Source: a virus. Taken from it: a stretch of 64,000 nucleotides of DNA. The stretch spans positions 1 through 64,000 of IMG/VR virus record IMGVR_UViG_3300027801_001493; one strand, 5' to 3'. Shown piece after piece: positions 7,683-15,691 of the stretch; position 1 is the first letter of the stretch; each line of letters starts with the position of its first letter. Position numbers and translations under genes: made by a program. The notes beneath the pieces were generated by a model, which was given only the letters and a program-made list of their open reading frames with translations, did not search any database and was not told the origin of the DNA.

Positions 7683-8611
7683 TAAGTACCCCACGCATTA
7701 CCAAACAAACTAATATGCAATCTAGGACTAAACTTGTATCCTGTCTGCATACATGCTTCTGCAACATCTTTCTCTGTGAGCTCTTGTTGTTCAAACGTTG
7801 CACCTTCTGGCATACAGTAAATAGAATCTATCTTAACTCCTGCTTTCTTGTATGCATCTACAAACATATCAACTTCATCAAAGTCAGTCTTGTCTCTAAC
7901 AACAAATTTATTATATAAAAAACTGTTCTCTACTTTGTTCATACTAACTAATGCATCTGGTATAAGTGTATCTTCTAACTTCTCTGCACTAATAGTTAGT
8001 TTAGGTGATGTACTCCAAGTAACATGTACATCTCTGCCTTCATTGTTAAAGTATTCAGTCATATTATCTTCACAATGCTTACTGCCATTAGTTTCAAATG
8101 TTACATTAACTAATCCATAGTCAGAATGTAATATATCAATAAGGTCGGGCCAGACACGTTGCCACCCTAGTAGCGGTTCACCACCTGTAATCACCAAGTG
8201 AATGTCTTCGCCGTGCCGGCCCTGGAATGTGCCATTGGGTAAAAGCGATGTGATGTGATTAACCACTTCACTTACTGACTTTGTCATCTGTAAGTGTTTA
8301 TACTTCGCCGCCCAACTGGCACTACTGTCACACCCTATAGGGGTAACAGGTAAATCTTCAATGCTTTTATAAGCATTGGGATGGTTCTTGTCTGCACGTT
8401 CATCAGTTAGGTAAGGCATACTTTCCTTCGCTATGATGTCTCCACGTGGCTGTCCAAATCCTGCACATTCAAAGTTACAACCAAAAGTCCTTAAGAATAT
8501 ACTTGGCACACCTACCCAACGTCCTTCTCCTTGTACGGAGTAGAATGCTTCGGAGTACCTTAACTTAGGTTCCTTCTTAACTTTGCTGTCAAATTTCTTT
8601 ACTTCAATCAT
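7682..8611 (-). CDS. queE: 7-carboxy-7-deazaguanine synthase, radical SAM (QueE)
   Basis: QueE converts 6-carboxy-tetrahydropterin to 7-carboxy-7-deazaguanine, the second committed step to preQ0. The N-terminus has YSEAFYSVQGEGRWVGVPSIFLRTFGCNFEC, the QueE signature, and ITGGEPLL follows. Numbering from the longer ATG at 8638, the first two cluster cysteines are Cys54 and Cys58 and the likely third is Cys103 in GCDSSASW, leaving about 44 residues between the second and third. I chose ATG 8611 because AAGAAGAAATA precedes it and the upstream overlap is then 8 nt. FolE, a QueD-like protein and DpdA lie nearby. Confidence 0.88.
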   Translation of the reverse strand: MIEVKKFDSKVKKEPKLRYSEAFYSVQGEGRWVGVPSIFLRTFGCNFECAGFGQPRGDIIAKESMPYLTDERADKNHPNAYKSIEDLPVTPIGCDSSASWAAKYKHLQMTKSVSEVVNHITSLLPNGTFQGRHGEDIHLVITGGEPLLGWQRVWPDLIDILHSDYGLVNVTFETNGSKHCEDNMTEYFNNEGRDVHVTWSTSPKLTISAEKLEDTLIPDALVSMNKVENSFLYNKFVVRDKTDFDEVDMFVDAYKKAGVKIDSIYCMPEGATFEQQELTEKDVAEACMQTGYKFSPRLHISLFGNAWGT

Positions 8612-9134
8612 TATTTCTTCTTTGTATGTATTCATCATAGTCTAAGTCTTTCTTAGTTCTATCAATGTCTGTAAGTATATCTGGTACTGCTCTATGCAAT
8701 GCCTCATTAACTAATACATGTAATTCTGAATCAAACTCTCTTTCTTCTTCTACTGTTATAACATTATCTAAACAACAGATTCTTAATCCTTGATTCATTA
8801 GTTTAGCAAAGTTACCTTCCTGTGGATAAAAGTAATGTCCTTTTGCTACTAGTTTAATGTATACCACTTGGTGTAGGTTGGTTACTTCGATAACAGTATC
8901 TTCTGCACCTTTGCCCACGTTTACTAATTGTAATATCTTATCTGTATCCGCCATTGGGATATTAGTATTGTCCGAGTAAAAGTGAATAGCCTCATAGACA
9001 TCTTCGTGTGTAAGTTTAGGATATATTCTAGTTAAGGCATCAAGTGTTTTACCTTTACCTATGTTTGCACATATAGTATCTACTGGAACTAATCCATTTG
9101 TTGTTACGAATCCTGATTGTCTGCGTTCTATCAT
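8604..9134 (-). CDS. Hypothetical protein with DUF433-like N-terminus
   Basis: 176 residues. The N-terminal block FVTTNGLVPVDTICANIGKGKTLDALTR..YPKLTHEDVYEAI follows the pattern of DUF433 helix-turn-helix proteins (GTRIPVxxI...YPxLTxEDVxxA). The rest is an alpha/beta domain I do not recognise. It lies between folE and queE, 2 nt from folE, so it may be part of the deazaguanine operon. The DUF433 resemblance is by eye. Confidence 0.55.
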   Translation of the reverse strand: MIERRQSGFVTTNGLVPVDTICANIGKGKTLDALTRIYPKLTHEDVYEAIHFYSDNTNIPMADTDKILQLVNVGKGAEDTVIEVTNLHQVVYIKLVAKGHYFYPQEGNFAKLMNQGLRICCLDNVITVEEEREFDSELHVLVNEALHRAVPDILTDIDRTKKDLDYDEYIQRRNND

Positions 9135-9136
9135 AT

Positions 9137-9829
9137 TTAACCTTTACCGTTTGCAAATTGCTGTTGAAGTTTAATATTATCCATAAACTCCTGTTGTACT
9201 TTAGCCTCTTCTTTAAATGCGCCTTCTAATACAGTCGTTTGTGTAAGACTGCTGTGTGCTTGTACACCTCTATTCTCTACGCAACCGTGTGTGGCTTGTA
9301 TGTAAACTCCTACATGGTCAGTTACACATGCTTTCTTAATCTCTCTAGCAATATCATTGCATAGTTCTTCTTGTAGTGTTCCTCTACTTGCACACCATTG
9401 TGCTATTCTAGTATATTTAGACAAACCTATTAGTTTATCACTTGCAATAACACCTATGTATGCTACACCTTTAACTGTTTGGTGATGATGAGAACACATA
9501 CTTGTAATCTCACTTCTAATTACAATCATACCTTTGTAACCATCTTCTACATGGTTAGGGAATGCCGTAGCATTAGGGATAGGATCATACCTACCAGTCA
9601 TTAGTTCATTGATATACATCTTTGCTAGACGTTTACCAGTCTGGTTACTGTTAGGATCGTTCTCAATGTCAATTACTAGTCCATCTAGTACTGCTTCAAA
9701 CTTAGGAGTCAACTCATCTACTAGTAATTGCTTATCACCTTCATGTAGGAACTCACTGATGTTATCACCAGCCCAAAACTTTGCTCCTGCTTTTTTAATT
9801 CTTGCTTTTATTATATCGCTTGTACTCAT
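9137..9829 (-). CDS. folE: GTP cyclohydrolase I (FolE)
   Basis: FolE opens GTP to 7,8-dihydroneopterin triphosphate, the entry to folate and 7-deazaguanine synthesis. The family block SMCSHHHQTVKGVAYIGVI and a later THGCVENRGVQ supply the zinc ligands (Cys and His, then the second Cys); GLSKYTRIAQWCASRGTLQE follows the canonical order. ATG 9829 is preferred because it overlaps the previous stop as ATGA and follows GGAGGGATAGG. With QueE and DpdA present, DNA modification is a more likely purpose than folate. Confidence 0.93.
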   Translation of the reverse strand: MSTSDIIKARIKKAGAKFWAGDNISEFLHEGDKQLLVDELTPKFEAVLDGLVIDIENDPNSNQTGKRLAKMYINELMTGRYDPIPNATAFPNHVEDGYKGMIVIRSEITSMCSHHHQTVKGVAYIGVIASDKLIGLSKYTRIAQWCASRGTLQEELCNDIAREIKKACVTDHVGVYIQATHGCVENRGVQAHSSLTQTTVLEGAFKEEAKVQQEFMDNIKLQQQFANGKG

Positions 9830-10095
9830 CCTATCCCTCCAGGCCAATCATCTAAGTAATGTTTGGTTGTTTTTTCTATAATTCCGTTGTTCCAATTTTC
9901 AGCACAATCATTTGCATAATGTATACTTTTACCTGGTAACTCTCTTGTTTCAATGAGAACATTATCCTCATACATCTCAACTTGCCAGCAAGTAGTTTCT
10001 AATACTCTTGAGCTACGTTCAGTTGTACCTTTAATTTTGTTCTTCATTGTGTTAAAATCTCTATCTATATCCTCAAATAATTCTAATTGAATCAC
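9826..10095 (-). CDS. Hypothetical protein
   Basis: About 89 residues. I place the start at GTG 10095, which overlaps the preceding stop as GTGA and follows AGGAGTGGTGGAA; an upstream GTG at 10104 is also open. It contains CWQVEMYEDNVLIETRELPGKSIHYANDCAENW, a short beta-rich segment. No family recognised. Confidence 0.6.
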   Translation of the reverse strand: MIQLELFEDIDRDFNTMKNKIKGTTERSSRVLETTCWQVEMYEDNVLIETRELPGKSIHYANDCAENWNNGIIEKTTKHYLDDWPGGIG

Positions 10096-10583
10096 TTCCA
10101 CCACTCCTCATAAGGAAATACTATCCATTGTTGTCCTTCTACTTCATCAAGTTCTTTGGCAGTAATAGATACTTCACCAAAACTACTTGATAACTTATCA
10201 AATAATGTAACATATTTTAAGCCTTCTTGCAAGAAAAACATTGACTCATTTGAATCTTGTTCTATGCCTAAAGCAACACTATGAATACCTGTAAGTGTTT
10301 TACCTGTGTCATTAATGTCATCTATAATAACAATATTCTTACCTATGTATTTAGACAAAAGTTGTTCTAATGTTCTAGAATCTTCGACTTCGCCATCTCT
10401 TGTTTGCCATTCAAATCCATGGAATGGAACATCATAGTAATGACTGAGCATAACACCTATTGCATATCCACCTCTACCAGGTCCTAATATAACATCTGGG
10501 CTATATTTTTGAACTGCCATTTGTTGTGTGATGTTAGACATCATCTTATCAACATCTGACCATGTGTAATATACTTTGCTCAT
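10092..10583 (-). CDS. Type I phosphoribosyltransferase
   Basis: 163 residues with the PRPP-binding motif IVIIDDINDTGKTLTG (residues 84-99) and the GPGRGGY loop (34-40). The hood is short and resembles xanthine-guanine or hypoxanthine phosphoribosyltransferases, which salvage purine bases. The family also includes the regulatory PyrR type. Purine salvage would fit an operon consuming GTP through FolE. The start ATG lies 6 nt from a consensus -10 box, so the mRNA is probably leaderless. Confidence 0.85.
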   Translation of the reverse strand: MSKVYYTWSDVDKMMSNITQQMAVQKYSPDVILGPGRGGYAIGVMLSHYYDVPFHGFEWQTRDGEVEDSRTLEQLLSKYIGKNIVIIDDINDTGKTLTGIHSVALGIEQDSNESMFFLQEGLKYVTLFDKLSSSFGEVSITAKELDEVEGQQWIVFPYEEWWK

Positions 10584-10589
10584 AGGTTT

Positions 10590-10618
10590 ATTATACCGGA
10601 TTTTGTGGCAAATGTCAA
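10590..10618 (-). promoter_or_regulatory. Early promoter, predicted leaderless start
   Basis: TTGACA, 17 nt, TATAAT on the minus strand (a perfect sigma70 consensus), then 6 nt to the ATG of the phosphoribosyltransferase. Transcription would start at or within one base of the start codon. CCGG precedes the -10 box, as in two other promoters here. Confidence 0.85.
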
Positions 10619-10642
10619 GTAATATCTCATTTATTTCTCCTA

Positions 10643-10723
10643 CTAATTAACTGGAATTACAATCAAAACAGCAAATAAGATTAAGCCTATCCATATAAAG
10701 GCTCTTCCCCATCTATCGTTCAT
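10643..10723 (-). CDS. Tiny membrane peptide (26 residues)
   Basis: Reads MNDRWGRAFIWIGLILFAVLIV then a short tail: one membrane segment behind a basic N-terminus. It starts 2 nt after the epimerase stop, with AAGAGG upstream. Probably real from spacing and hydrophobicity; function unknown. Confidence 0.5.
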   Translation of the reverse strand: MNDRWGRAFIWIGLILFAVLIVIPVN

Positions 10724-10725
10724 AA

Positions 10726-11706
10726 CTACCTCTTCTTGATTTTAGTCTTTTGCCATTTAATTTCATCAAGTATAATTTGATGTATAGAGTTGGTTGGCTC
10801 CCACCCTAATAAATCTTGTGCTAGTGTTATATCTGCATGAGTCTGTATCATGTCTCCGGCTCTACTAGTACCCATTGAGGTTTCAATTGGAGTGCCTATT
10901 TCATCGCCTACTGCACCTATTAGTTCTTTCATACTAATTGGATTACTATTACCAATGTTTACTGTAATGTTTTCATGTTGGTCAAACATATAGTAAGCCG
11001 TGCTTAGAAATGCTCTTGCTACATCGTTAACATGAGTATAATCTCTAACGCAAGTTCCGTCTGGTGTGTTATAATCATCGCCATTGATTACAAACTCGTC
11101 TCCATTTAAACCTGCTTGGGTAAGAATTGGCAGTACATGGACTAACGGATCTTTCTGATATCCATACTTGCCATTGTTACTACCTGCTACATTAAATAGT
11201 CTAAGGTTAGCATAGTTAAAGCCATACACTTCAGCATAGTCTTTAATAATATTCTCTGCCATTTGTTTTGTTCTACCGTAAGGATTAACAGGTCCACAAG
11301 GATCTGTTTCTTTGAAAGAACCATCTTCATTTATACTTGTACCATACACACTAGAACTACTAGCATATATAAAGTTAGGTACCTTAGCACCAACGCAAGT
11401 ATTCAGCAAACTAATAGTTTGGTATACATTGTCTGTGTAAGTAGGCATAGGATCAAGTACACTCTTAGGTACACTATTATCTGCCGCAATATGAATAACA
11501 GCATATGGTTTAATTAGTTCTATTATACCTTTTACTTGTTTGTTATCTATCTCAAACGGATATTGTGTAACACCTGGTATCTCACGTTTCTTCCTATCAA
11601 TGTTAATGACATTAAAGCCACTCTCTACAAATAGTTTACATACGTTAGAGCCTATAAAGCCACTACCTCCAGTTATTACAACTGCTTTTTCCATATTATT
11701 GTCCAT
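10726..11706 (-). CDS. NAD-dependent epimerase/dehydratase, GalE-like
   Basis: 326 residues of extended-SDR fold. TGGSGFIG (residues 12-19) binds NAD, SSSSVYG holds the catalytic Ser/Thr, and Tyr142 with Lys146 (PYGRTK) complete the catalytic set. RDYTHVNDVARA and the C-terminal substrate region resemble UDP-glucose 4-epimerases. ATG 11706 follows GAGGTAAGATAG. It sits directly after a glycosyltransferase, suggesting supply of a UDP-sugar for glycosylation of phage DNA, virion or host surface. Confidence 0.85.
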   Translation of the reverse strand: MDNNMEKAVVITGGSGFIGSNVCKLFVESGFNVINIDRKKREIPGVTQYPFEIDNKQVKGIIELIKPYAVIHIAADNSVPKSVLDPMPTYTDNVYQTISLLNTCVGAKVPNFIYASSSSVYGTSINEDGSFKETDPCGPVNPYGRTKQMAENIIKDYAEVYGFNYANLRLFNVAGSNNGKYGYQKDPLVHVLPILTQAGLNGDEFVINGDDYNTPDGTCVRDYTHVNDVARAFLSTAYYMFDQHENITVNIGNSNPISMKELIGAVGDEIGTPIETSMGTSRAGDMIQTHADITLAQDLLGWEPTNSIHQIILDEIKWQKTKIKKR

Positions 11707-12766
11707 CTATCTTACCTCGGATTACTTCATAAAGTGCTTTGCCACTAAAGAAGTTGTGTGTTAGGCTTGCCGCTTGTAAGTCAATCTTACCTTTGTCGTT
11801 CTCTCCTAACACTTTTTTAATGTGTGCTATTACTAAATCTTTATTCATCTTATAACTTTCAAAGTCTTCTGTCCATTCACTTGGATATAAAAACTCTCCA
11901 GTAAACATCTCTGAATAACTTAGTCTGTCTGGAACCATTGGATTAGCACCTACCAATGCTCCTTCATAACAACTAATGCCTAGTGTTTCTTGTGTGTTTG
12001 CACTAAAGACAATCTTTGCTCTACCTAACAATGAATGGTATTCATCCTTTGTTAGTGTTTGTTCCTGACATACAATCCATTCATACTCCGGCATTGTCTC
12101 AGCCAAGTCTTTGAATATATCTAATTGTTTCTCAGGAGCCAATCTGTGTGGGAATAAGATAATGTTCTCTTTGAATGCACTATCATATTCTTTTAATTCA
12201 TGTTGTAGATACTCCATGGGCCAACCTACTATAGCCGCTTTGCCTGAATTCAATAACTCAAACTTCTCATACCCAAACTCTCTACAGAACATGTCTATAT
12301 GAAAGTCAGTAGCAAAGAAGTTGTTGTCAAAGACTTCAAACATACTGCGTTCAGCATGTCTTACCCAAGGAGCATCTCCAATCAATCGACCAAGAAAATC
12401 TGCAGGATCATACGAGCCGGCATGCCATAAGCCGCCAACTTGTATTTTAACTCCTAACAGTTCTGCCATGTATTTAAGTTGTATTACAGTAGGATTCCAT
12501 GCGTCTGTATAAAGGAAGTAATCGCCATCACTAACTTTACCTTCTGCAAACAACATACTGATAGTTTTTAGTTGCTCTGACTTCCAGTAGTTTGTACCAC
12601 TAAAGTTTAAGAATGCTCCGGGGGTTGTGTCCGTTGGAGCATCACTAGGACCTTCAATAACTTCGACTTCCAGTCCAGCAAGTTGCATTTGCTCAGGCAA
12701 ATACTTCTTCCACTGAGCTGTATATCTTGTCTCTACTGGTTCTAATTCAACTAAAAATACTTTCAT
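11696..12766 (-). CDS. GT-B family glycosyltransferase
   Basis: 356 residues. The C-terminal half holds the family 4-type signature ILFPHRLAPEKQLDIF and ANTQETLGISCYEGALVG, with the E-x7-E arrangement that binds the sugar nucleotide. The N-terminal half is an acceptor domain with no match I know. Overlaps the epimerase by 11 nt. The acceptor is unknown; modified phage DNA, a virion protein or host glycan are all possible. Confidence 0.78.
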   Translation of the reverse strand: MKVFLVELEPVETRYTAQWKKYLPEQMQLAGLEVEVIEGPSDAPTDTTPGAFLNFSGTNYWKSEQLKTISMLFAEGKVSDGDYFLYTDAWNPTVIQLKYMAELLGVKIQVGGLWHAGSYDPADFLGRLIGDAPWVRHAERSMFEVFDNNFFATDFHIDMFCREFGYEKFELLNSGKAAIVGWPMEYLQHELKEYDSAFKENIILFPHRLAPEKQLDIFKDLAETMPEYEWIVCQEQTLTKDEYHSLLGRAKIVFSANTQETLGISCYEGALVGANPMVPDRLSYSEMFTGEFLYPSEWTEDFESYKMNKDLVIAHIKKVLGENDKGKIDLQAASLTHNFFSGKALYEVIRGKIDGQ

Positions 12767-12768
12767 AA

Positions 12769-12951
12769 TTACATTGCGTTCTTTTTGTCTTGGATTTCTG
12801 CACGTCTAGACTTAGCTAGTTTACCTAGTTCGCCTAATGCCTTTCTTGCTCTAGTCGCCGCCGCTTTCACGCCATTGTCTTCGAACTTAGCACTTTCTTC
12901 TAGATAGGCTTCCATCTGTGCTTTTATTTGTAAATGTGTTTCACTACTCAT
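12769..12951 (-). CDS. Small HC1/histone H1-like protein
   Basis: Sixty residues, helical and basic towards the C-terminus; the block VKAAATRARKALGELGKLAKSRRAEIQ matches the pattern of bacterial histone H1-like HC1 proteins. It may bind nucleic acid. AAAGGAGAAAGTT precedes the ATG. Confidence 0.65.
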   Translation of the reverse strand: MSSETHLQIKAQMEAYLEESAKFEDNGVKAAATRARKALGELGKLAKSRRAEIQDKKNAM

Positions 12952-12978
12952 AACTTTCTCCTTTATATAAAGTTTGTT

Positions 12979-13410
12979 TTAACATCCTTCGTTCGTAGAT
13001 ACATCAACATTTCCTTCTTGGAATCTGTTAATAGGTCTACTATGAACTGGATAGTCAATTTCGCAACCGTTTTCATTATCTTCGGCTACTGATATCTTGA
13101 CAAATCTGCCAGGGTATCGTTTTGCGATTGCAAGATATAAATCCTCTGCAATCATTTCACAACTTTTAAAATTTAGTTGGAGAGTTGCTTCATTATAAAG
13201 TTTCTCCAACCATCTTTTAAACTGTATGAATTCAATGTCACGATCATCGTGAAACACTTCTATCCATACTTTAAAATGAAATATATGTCGGTGTGCATAT
13301 CCTAAGAAACTAACGTCATACTCATCACCCGTTGCTAACATTGGATCGTCCAATGCCGCTGGATACTTATGTATGCCTTCCTTACTAAATGTAACCCAAA
13401 TACTTCTCAT
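12979..13410 (-). CDS. QueD-like T-fold protein (6-carboxy-tetrahydropterin synthase candidate)
   Basis: 143 residues. YDVSFLGYAHRHIFHFKVWIEV carries His40, His42 and His45, which could be zinc ligands as in the PTPS/QueD T-fold. DIEFIQFKRWLEKLY fits the family's helix, and SVAEDNENGCEIDY the terminal strand with the pterin-binding Glu. QueD makes 6-carboxy-tetrahydropterin between FolE and QueE, so the position fits. However, the motifs are not canonical, and related phage proteins are often left as hypothetical. Confidence 0.5.
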   Translation of the reverse strand: MRSIWVTFSKEGIHKYPAALDDPMLATGDEYDVSFLGYAHRHIFHFKVWIEVFHDDRDIEFIQFKRWLEKLYNEATLQLNFKSCEMIAEDLYLAIAKRYPGRFVKISVAEDNENGCEIDYPVHSRPINRFQEGNVDVSTNEGC

Positions 13411-13419
13411 TTTATGTCC

Positions 13420-13617
13420 TTAAACAATATTAGTTGCTTGTGGTCCTTTCGGGCCTTCTTCGATATCAAACGTCACTTGTTGATTTTCTTCAAGTGATGC
13501 ATATCCATCTGTTTTAATTGCTGAAAAGTGTGCAAACACATCCTTTCCGCCTTCGTCGGGTGTAATAAATCCAAAACCTTTAGATGTATTAAACCATTTT
13601 ACTGTTCCTGTTGCCAT
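13420..13617 (-). CDS. Cold-shock protein, CspA family
   Basis: 65 residues, the normal length for CspA. RNP1 is KGFGFITP and RNP2 is DVFAHFSAI, with the N-terminal GTVKWFN. The OB-fold binds single-stranded nucleic acid and melts RNA structure. The leader carries three stem-loops (13636-13704), which may make its mRNA a target of its own regulation; that is inference. Confidence 0.95.
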   Translation of the reverse strand: MATGTVKWFNTSKGFGFITPDEGGKDVFAHFSAIKTDGYASLEENQQVTFDIEEGPKGPQATNIV

Positions 13618-13635
13618 TCTATCTTCCTATATTAT

Positions 13636-13704
13636 GAAGGGTATTTCCTTCGTTACTTCCAAAGGGTAATTCCTTCAAAATCTGTGTTACTTGAATAATC
13701 AAGT
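13636..13704 (-). promoter_or_regulatory. Structured leader of the cold-shock gene
   Basis: Three stem-loops in series on the minus strand: ACTTGA-TTAT-TCAAGT (13689-13704), AAGG-AATTAC-CCTT (within 13662-13675) and GAAGG-AAATAC-CCTTC (13636-13651). The last two are near-copies. None is followed by a T-run, so a terminator is unlikely. Confidence 0.5.
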
Positions 13705-13896
13705 GTTATCTCCGTCTCGATAAACAACTCTTTGCTTATCGAATTTGCCTTTACCTAGGTCAGGATTTCTGCCCTTCTCCCAAGGTAGAGGTAATGTCTT
13801 GTTCGCTTTACGCTCTGCAATGATATGATTCGTCATGAATGCAAACATGGCTGAGCCTATAACTAGTAGTATTCCTATTAATGTATTAATCATCAT
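13699..13896 (-). CDS. Small membrane protein
   Basis: 65 residues: one N-terminal membrane segment (LIGILLVIGSAMFAFMTNHII), then a basic cytoplasmic tail ending KQRVVYRDGDNT. Two adjacent ATG codons follow GCAGGAGT. Overlaps the upstream 40-residue gene by 11 nt. Function unknown. Confidence 0.6.
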   Translation of the reverse strand: MMINTLIGILLVIGSAMFAFMTNHIIAERKANKTLPLPWEKGRNPDLGKGKFDKQRVVYRDGDNT

Positions 13897-14008
13897 ACTC
13901 CTGCATCTCTATGAGCTTATCTCTAAACTCTGTAATTACTTCTATGACTGATTCTATCTCGTTCATATCTTCTTTAGTATCAATCTCTATATCTATTTTT
14001 ATCTTCAT
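13886..14008 (-). CDS. Small acidic protein (40 residues)
   Basis: Reads MKIKIDIEIDTKEDMNEIES and on, a strand plus amphipathic helix. Its ATG lies 8 nt after the -10 of an early promoter, so little or no leader is expected. Short proteins of this pattern occur in marine T4-like phages. Confidence 0.6.
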   Translation of the reverse strand: MKIKIDIEIDTKEDMNEIESVIEVITEFRDKLIEMQEYDD

Positions 14009-14016
14009 GTTTGTAT

Positions 14017-14045
14017 ATATTACACTAATTCGTTACCAATGTCAA
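14017..14045 (-). promoter_or_regulatory. Early sigma70-type promoter
   Basis: TTGACA, 17 nt, TAATAT on the minus strand, preceded by GAATGG. It overlaps the spacer after the gene ending at 14062 and drives the gene starting at 14008. Confidence 0.7.
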
Positions 14046-14061
14046 CCATTCTTTTTGGTAA

Positions 14062-14580
14062 TTAGTCAATGACTTTATCTCCAACGTATGCGGACCAATC
14101 AGTATAGCTGGTCCTGTTTCTTAAATTGTGTATACTATGACACCAAACTCCACCATTGGGACCTTTGAATGCCTTATCATCTATCTTCAATGTAGCATTA
14201 TAATTAAACTGATTAACATATGGCATAGGTACACTTATCATTGCTACGAACTTGTTGTACTCATCATACCCTGACTCTAATACTTGTTCACAGTATTTTG
14301 CATTGAAGTCTAGTGTAACCCAAACATCTGCTTTAATAAGTTCATGTACTATGTAGTCCCAGGCTTGCCAATCTTGTGGAGTCTCTGGATTAAATGTGTA
14401 ACCACATCCTAAGTAAACATGCTCGATGCCGTTGTCTAACATACGTTGTAGTATCTCTTTAGGATTCTGTTTTCCTACTACAAACAATGTATTCATACCA
14501 AACAGCGGACTGCGTTCTACTTCTACACCTATAAAATAATTAGGATTATCTCCAAAATTTTCTCTATTTTCTACTTTCAT
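14062..14580 (-). CDS. Conserved T4-like phage hypothetical protein
   Basis: 172 residues. It begins with NFGDNPNYFIGVEVERSPLFGMNTLFV and has strand-helix units (HVYLGCGYTFNP, ADVWVTLDFNAKY, VAMISVPMPYV). This is the rhythm of a partial TIM-barrel. I recognise related proteins in marine T4-like phages, often near deazaguanine genes, with no proven role. Confidence 0.65.
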   Translation of the reverse strand: MKVENRENFGDNPNYFIGVEVERSPLFGMNTLFVVGKQNPKEILQRMLDNGIEHVYLGCGYTFNPETPQDWQAWDYIVHELIKADVWVTLDFNAKYCEQVLESGYDEYNKFVAMISVPMPYVNQFNYNATLKIDDKAFKGPNGGVWCHSIHNLRNRTSYTDWSAYVGDKVID

Positions 14581-14762
14581 ACTATATGATCCTCACGTTC
14601 TTTCTTTGCTGTTCGTTTAACACCTGACTTGCTTGTATACTCATCTGTAATACCTTTTGTTCCTGCAGGAAGTTCTTTTACTAATACATACAAAATCATG
14701 AATATCATAATTGATACTCCGATTGCAAATAAAATAAAATCTATTGTAATTAACTCATCCAT
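14577..14762 (-). CDS. Small membrane protein
   Basis: 61 residues with one membrane segment (FILFAIGVSIMIFMILYVLV) and a basic C-terminal tail (SKSGVKRTAKKERED). Overlaps the next gene by 4 nt (ATGA) and the previous one by 13 nt. Confidence 0.6.
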   Translation of the reverse strand: MDELITIDFILFAIGVSIMIFMILYVLVKELPAGTKGITDEYTSKSGVKRTAKKEREDHIV

Positions 14763-15691
14763 ATTAAATAACTCCTGCCCTTGTCTGTGCCGTTTAGTTT
14801 GTTCTCAAATGCTGTCTTGGCATTATCTCTATTGTATGCTTTACACCACATATCAGAAACATTTAAACTGCCACTCTTAATACATTCCCTAGCATATCTC
14901 ATTGACTCTATAAATGTTTTGTCTCTTGGACTAGGAAATTTAATTGTAATGTTCTTCCAAAGGTACCTACTGAAGTCTATATTGTCTACTTTCTTTTCTG
15001 CCGCACATACATAGATGCCGTTCTCATTTACATAGTTGCCTGTCATGTATTGTGGCTTACTGCTATAATCTATAAATGCATCAAAGCCTTCTGTACCTTT
15101 TCCTGCTGGCATCTCTAAATGAAAGCCTGAGTGCTTCATCTGAGTAACGTCTTCGTTGTCCCAATACTCAGGATATGCTTTGCCATATACTGTAAAGTTT
15201 GTATACCCATTACGTTTTAATGCATAGTGTGTAACTCTTGCAAGAAAGCCTGTGCCTATAATTGCTATGCTTTGATTCTTATCTTGATTGTCTGCATTGT
15301 AAACTGCATTAGCAACATTAATGCCACATGCAACTGGTTCTAATATCCACTTAGGGTCTGCTTTGTTTGGTACTTTAACAAATGTTCCTTGTTTGGCATT
15401 GTAGTAATCTGCAAAGCCTGGCTCGCCTCTTGTAGCAACCATGTCGCCTACTTTTATACCCATGTTTGCATTAACCAAACTACCAACCTTAGTAACTAAA
15501 CCTAACCCTTCATGCCCTTGTATCTCTTGTGGTAGTGTAGGAAAGTCTCCATTGTACATAGCAACGTCACTACTACATACTCCAGTCAGTACTGATTTAA
15601 CTTCTACTTCATCTTTAGCAGGCTCAGGCTTATCCCATATAGTTTCTAATATGTCTTGATTACCTGTTGTATGTAATAATTTAACCTTCAT
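14750..15691 (-). CDS. Zinc-type medium-chain dehydrogenase (MDR family)
   Basis: 313 residues from ATG 15691 (MKVKLLHTTGNQD). LTGVCSSDVAMYNGDFP has the catalytic Cys, GHEGLGLVTKVGS the His-Glu pair, and IAIIGTGFLARVTHYAL a Rossmann glycine motif. The four-Cys structural zinc lobe is not evident, so it resembles sorbitol- or threonine-dehydrogenase relatives with that lobe trimmed. It overlaps a Gfo/Idh oxidoreductase by 11 nt; the pair may oxidise and reduce a sugar intermediate. Confidence 0.8.
   Translation of the reverse strand: MKVKLLHTTGNQDILETIWDKPEPAKDEVEVKSVLTGVCSSDVAMYNGDFPTLPQEIQGHEGLGLVTKVGSLVNANMGIKVGDMVATRGEPGFADYYNAKQGTFVKVPNKADPKWILEPVACGINVANAVYNADNQDKNQSIAIIGTGFLARVTHYALKRNGYTNFTVYGKAYPEYWDNEDVTQMKHSGFHLEMPAGKGTEGFDAFIDYSSKPQYMTGNYVNENGIYVCAAEKKVDNIDFSRYLWKNITIKFPSPRDKTFIESMRYARECIKSGSLNVSDMWCKAYNRDNAKTAFENKLNGTDKGRSYLIWMS

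Noticed and set aside
10584-10631. A 16-codon frame MRYYLTFATKSG with a good ribosome site
   Set aside because: It is made of the promoter sequence itself (TTGACA and TATAAT) and sits upstream of the phosphoribosyltransferase.
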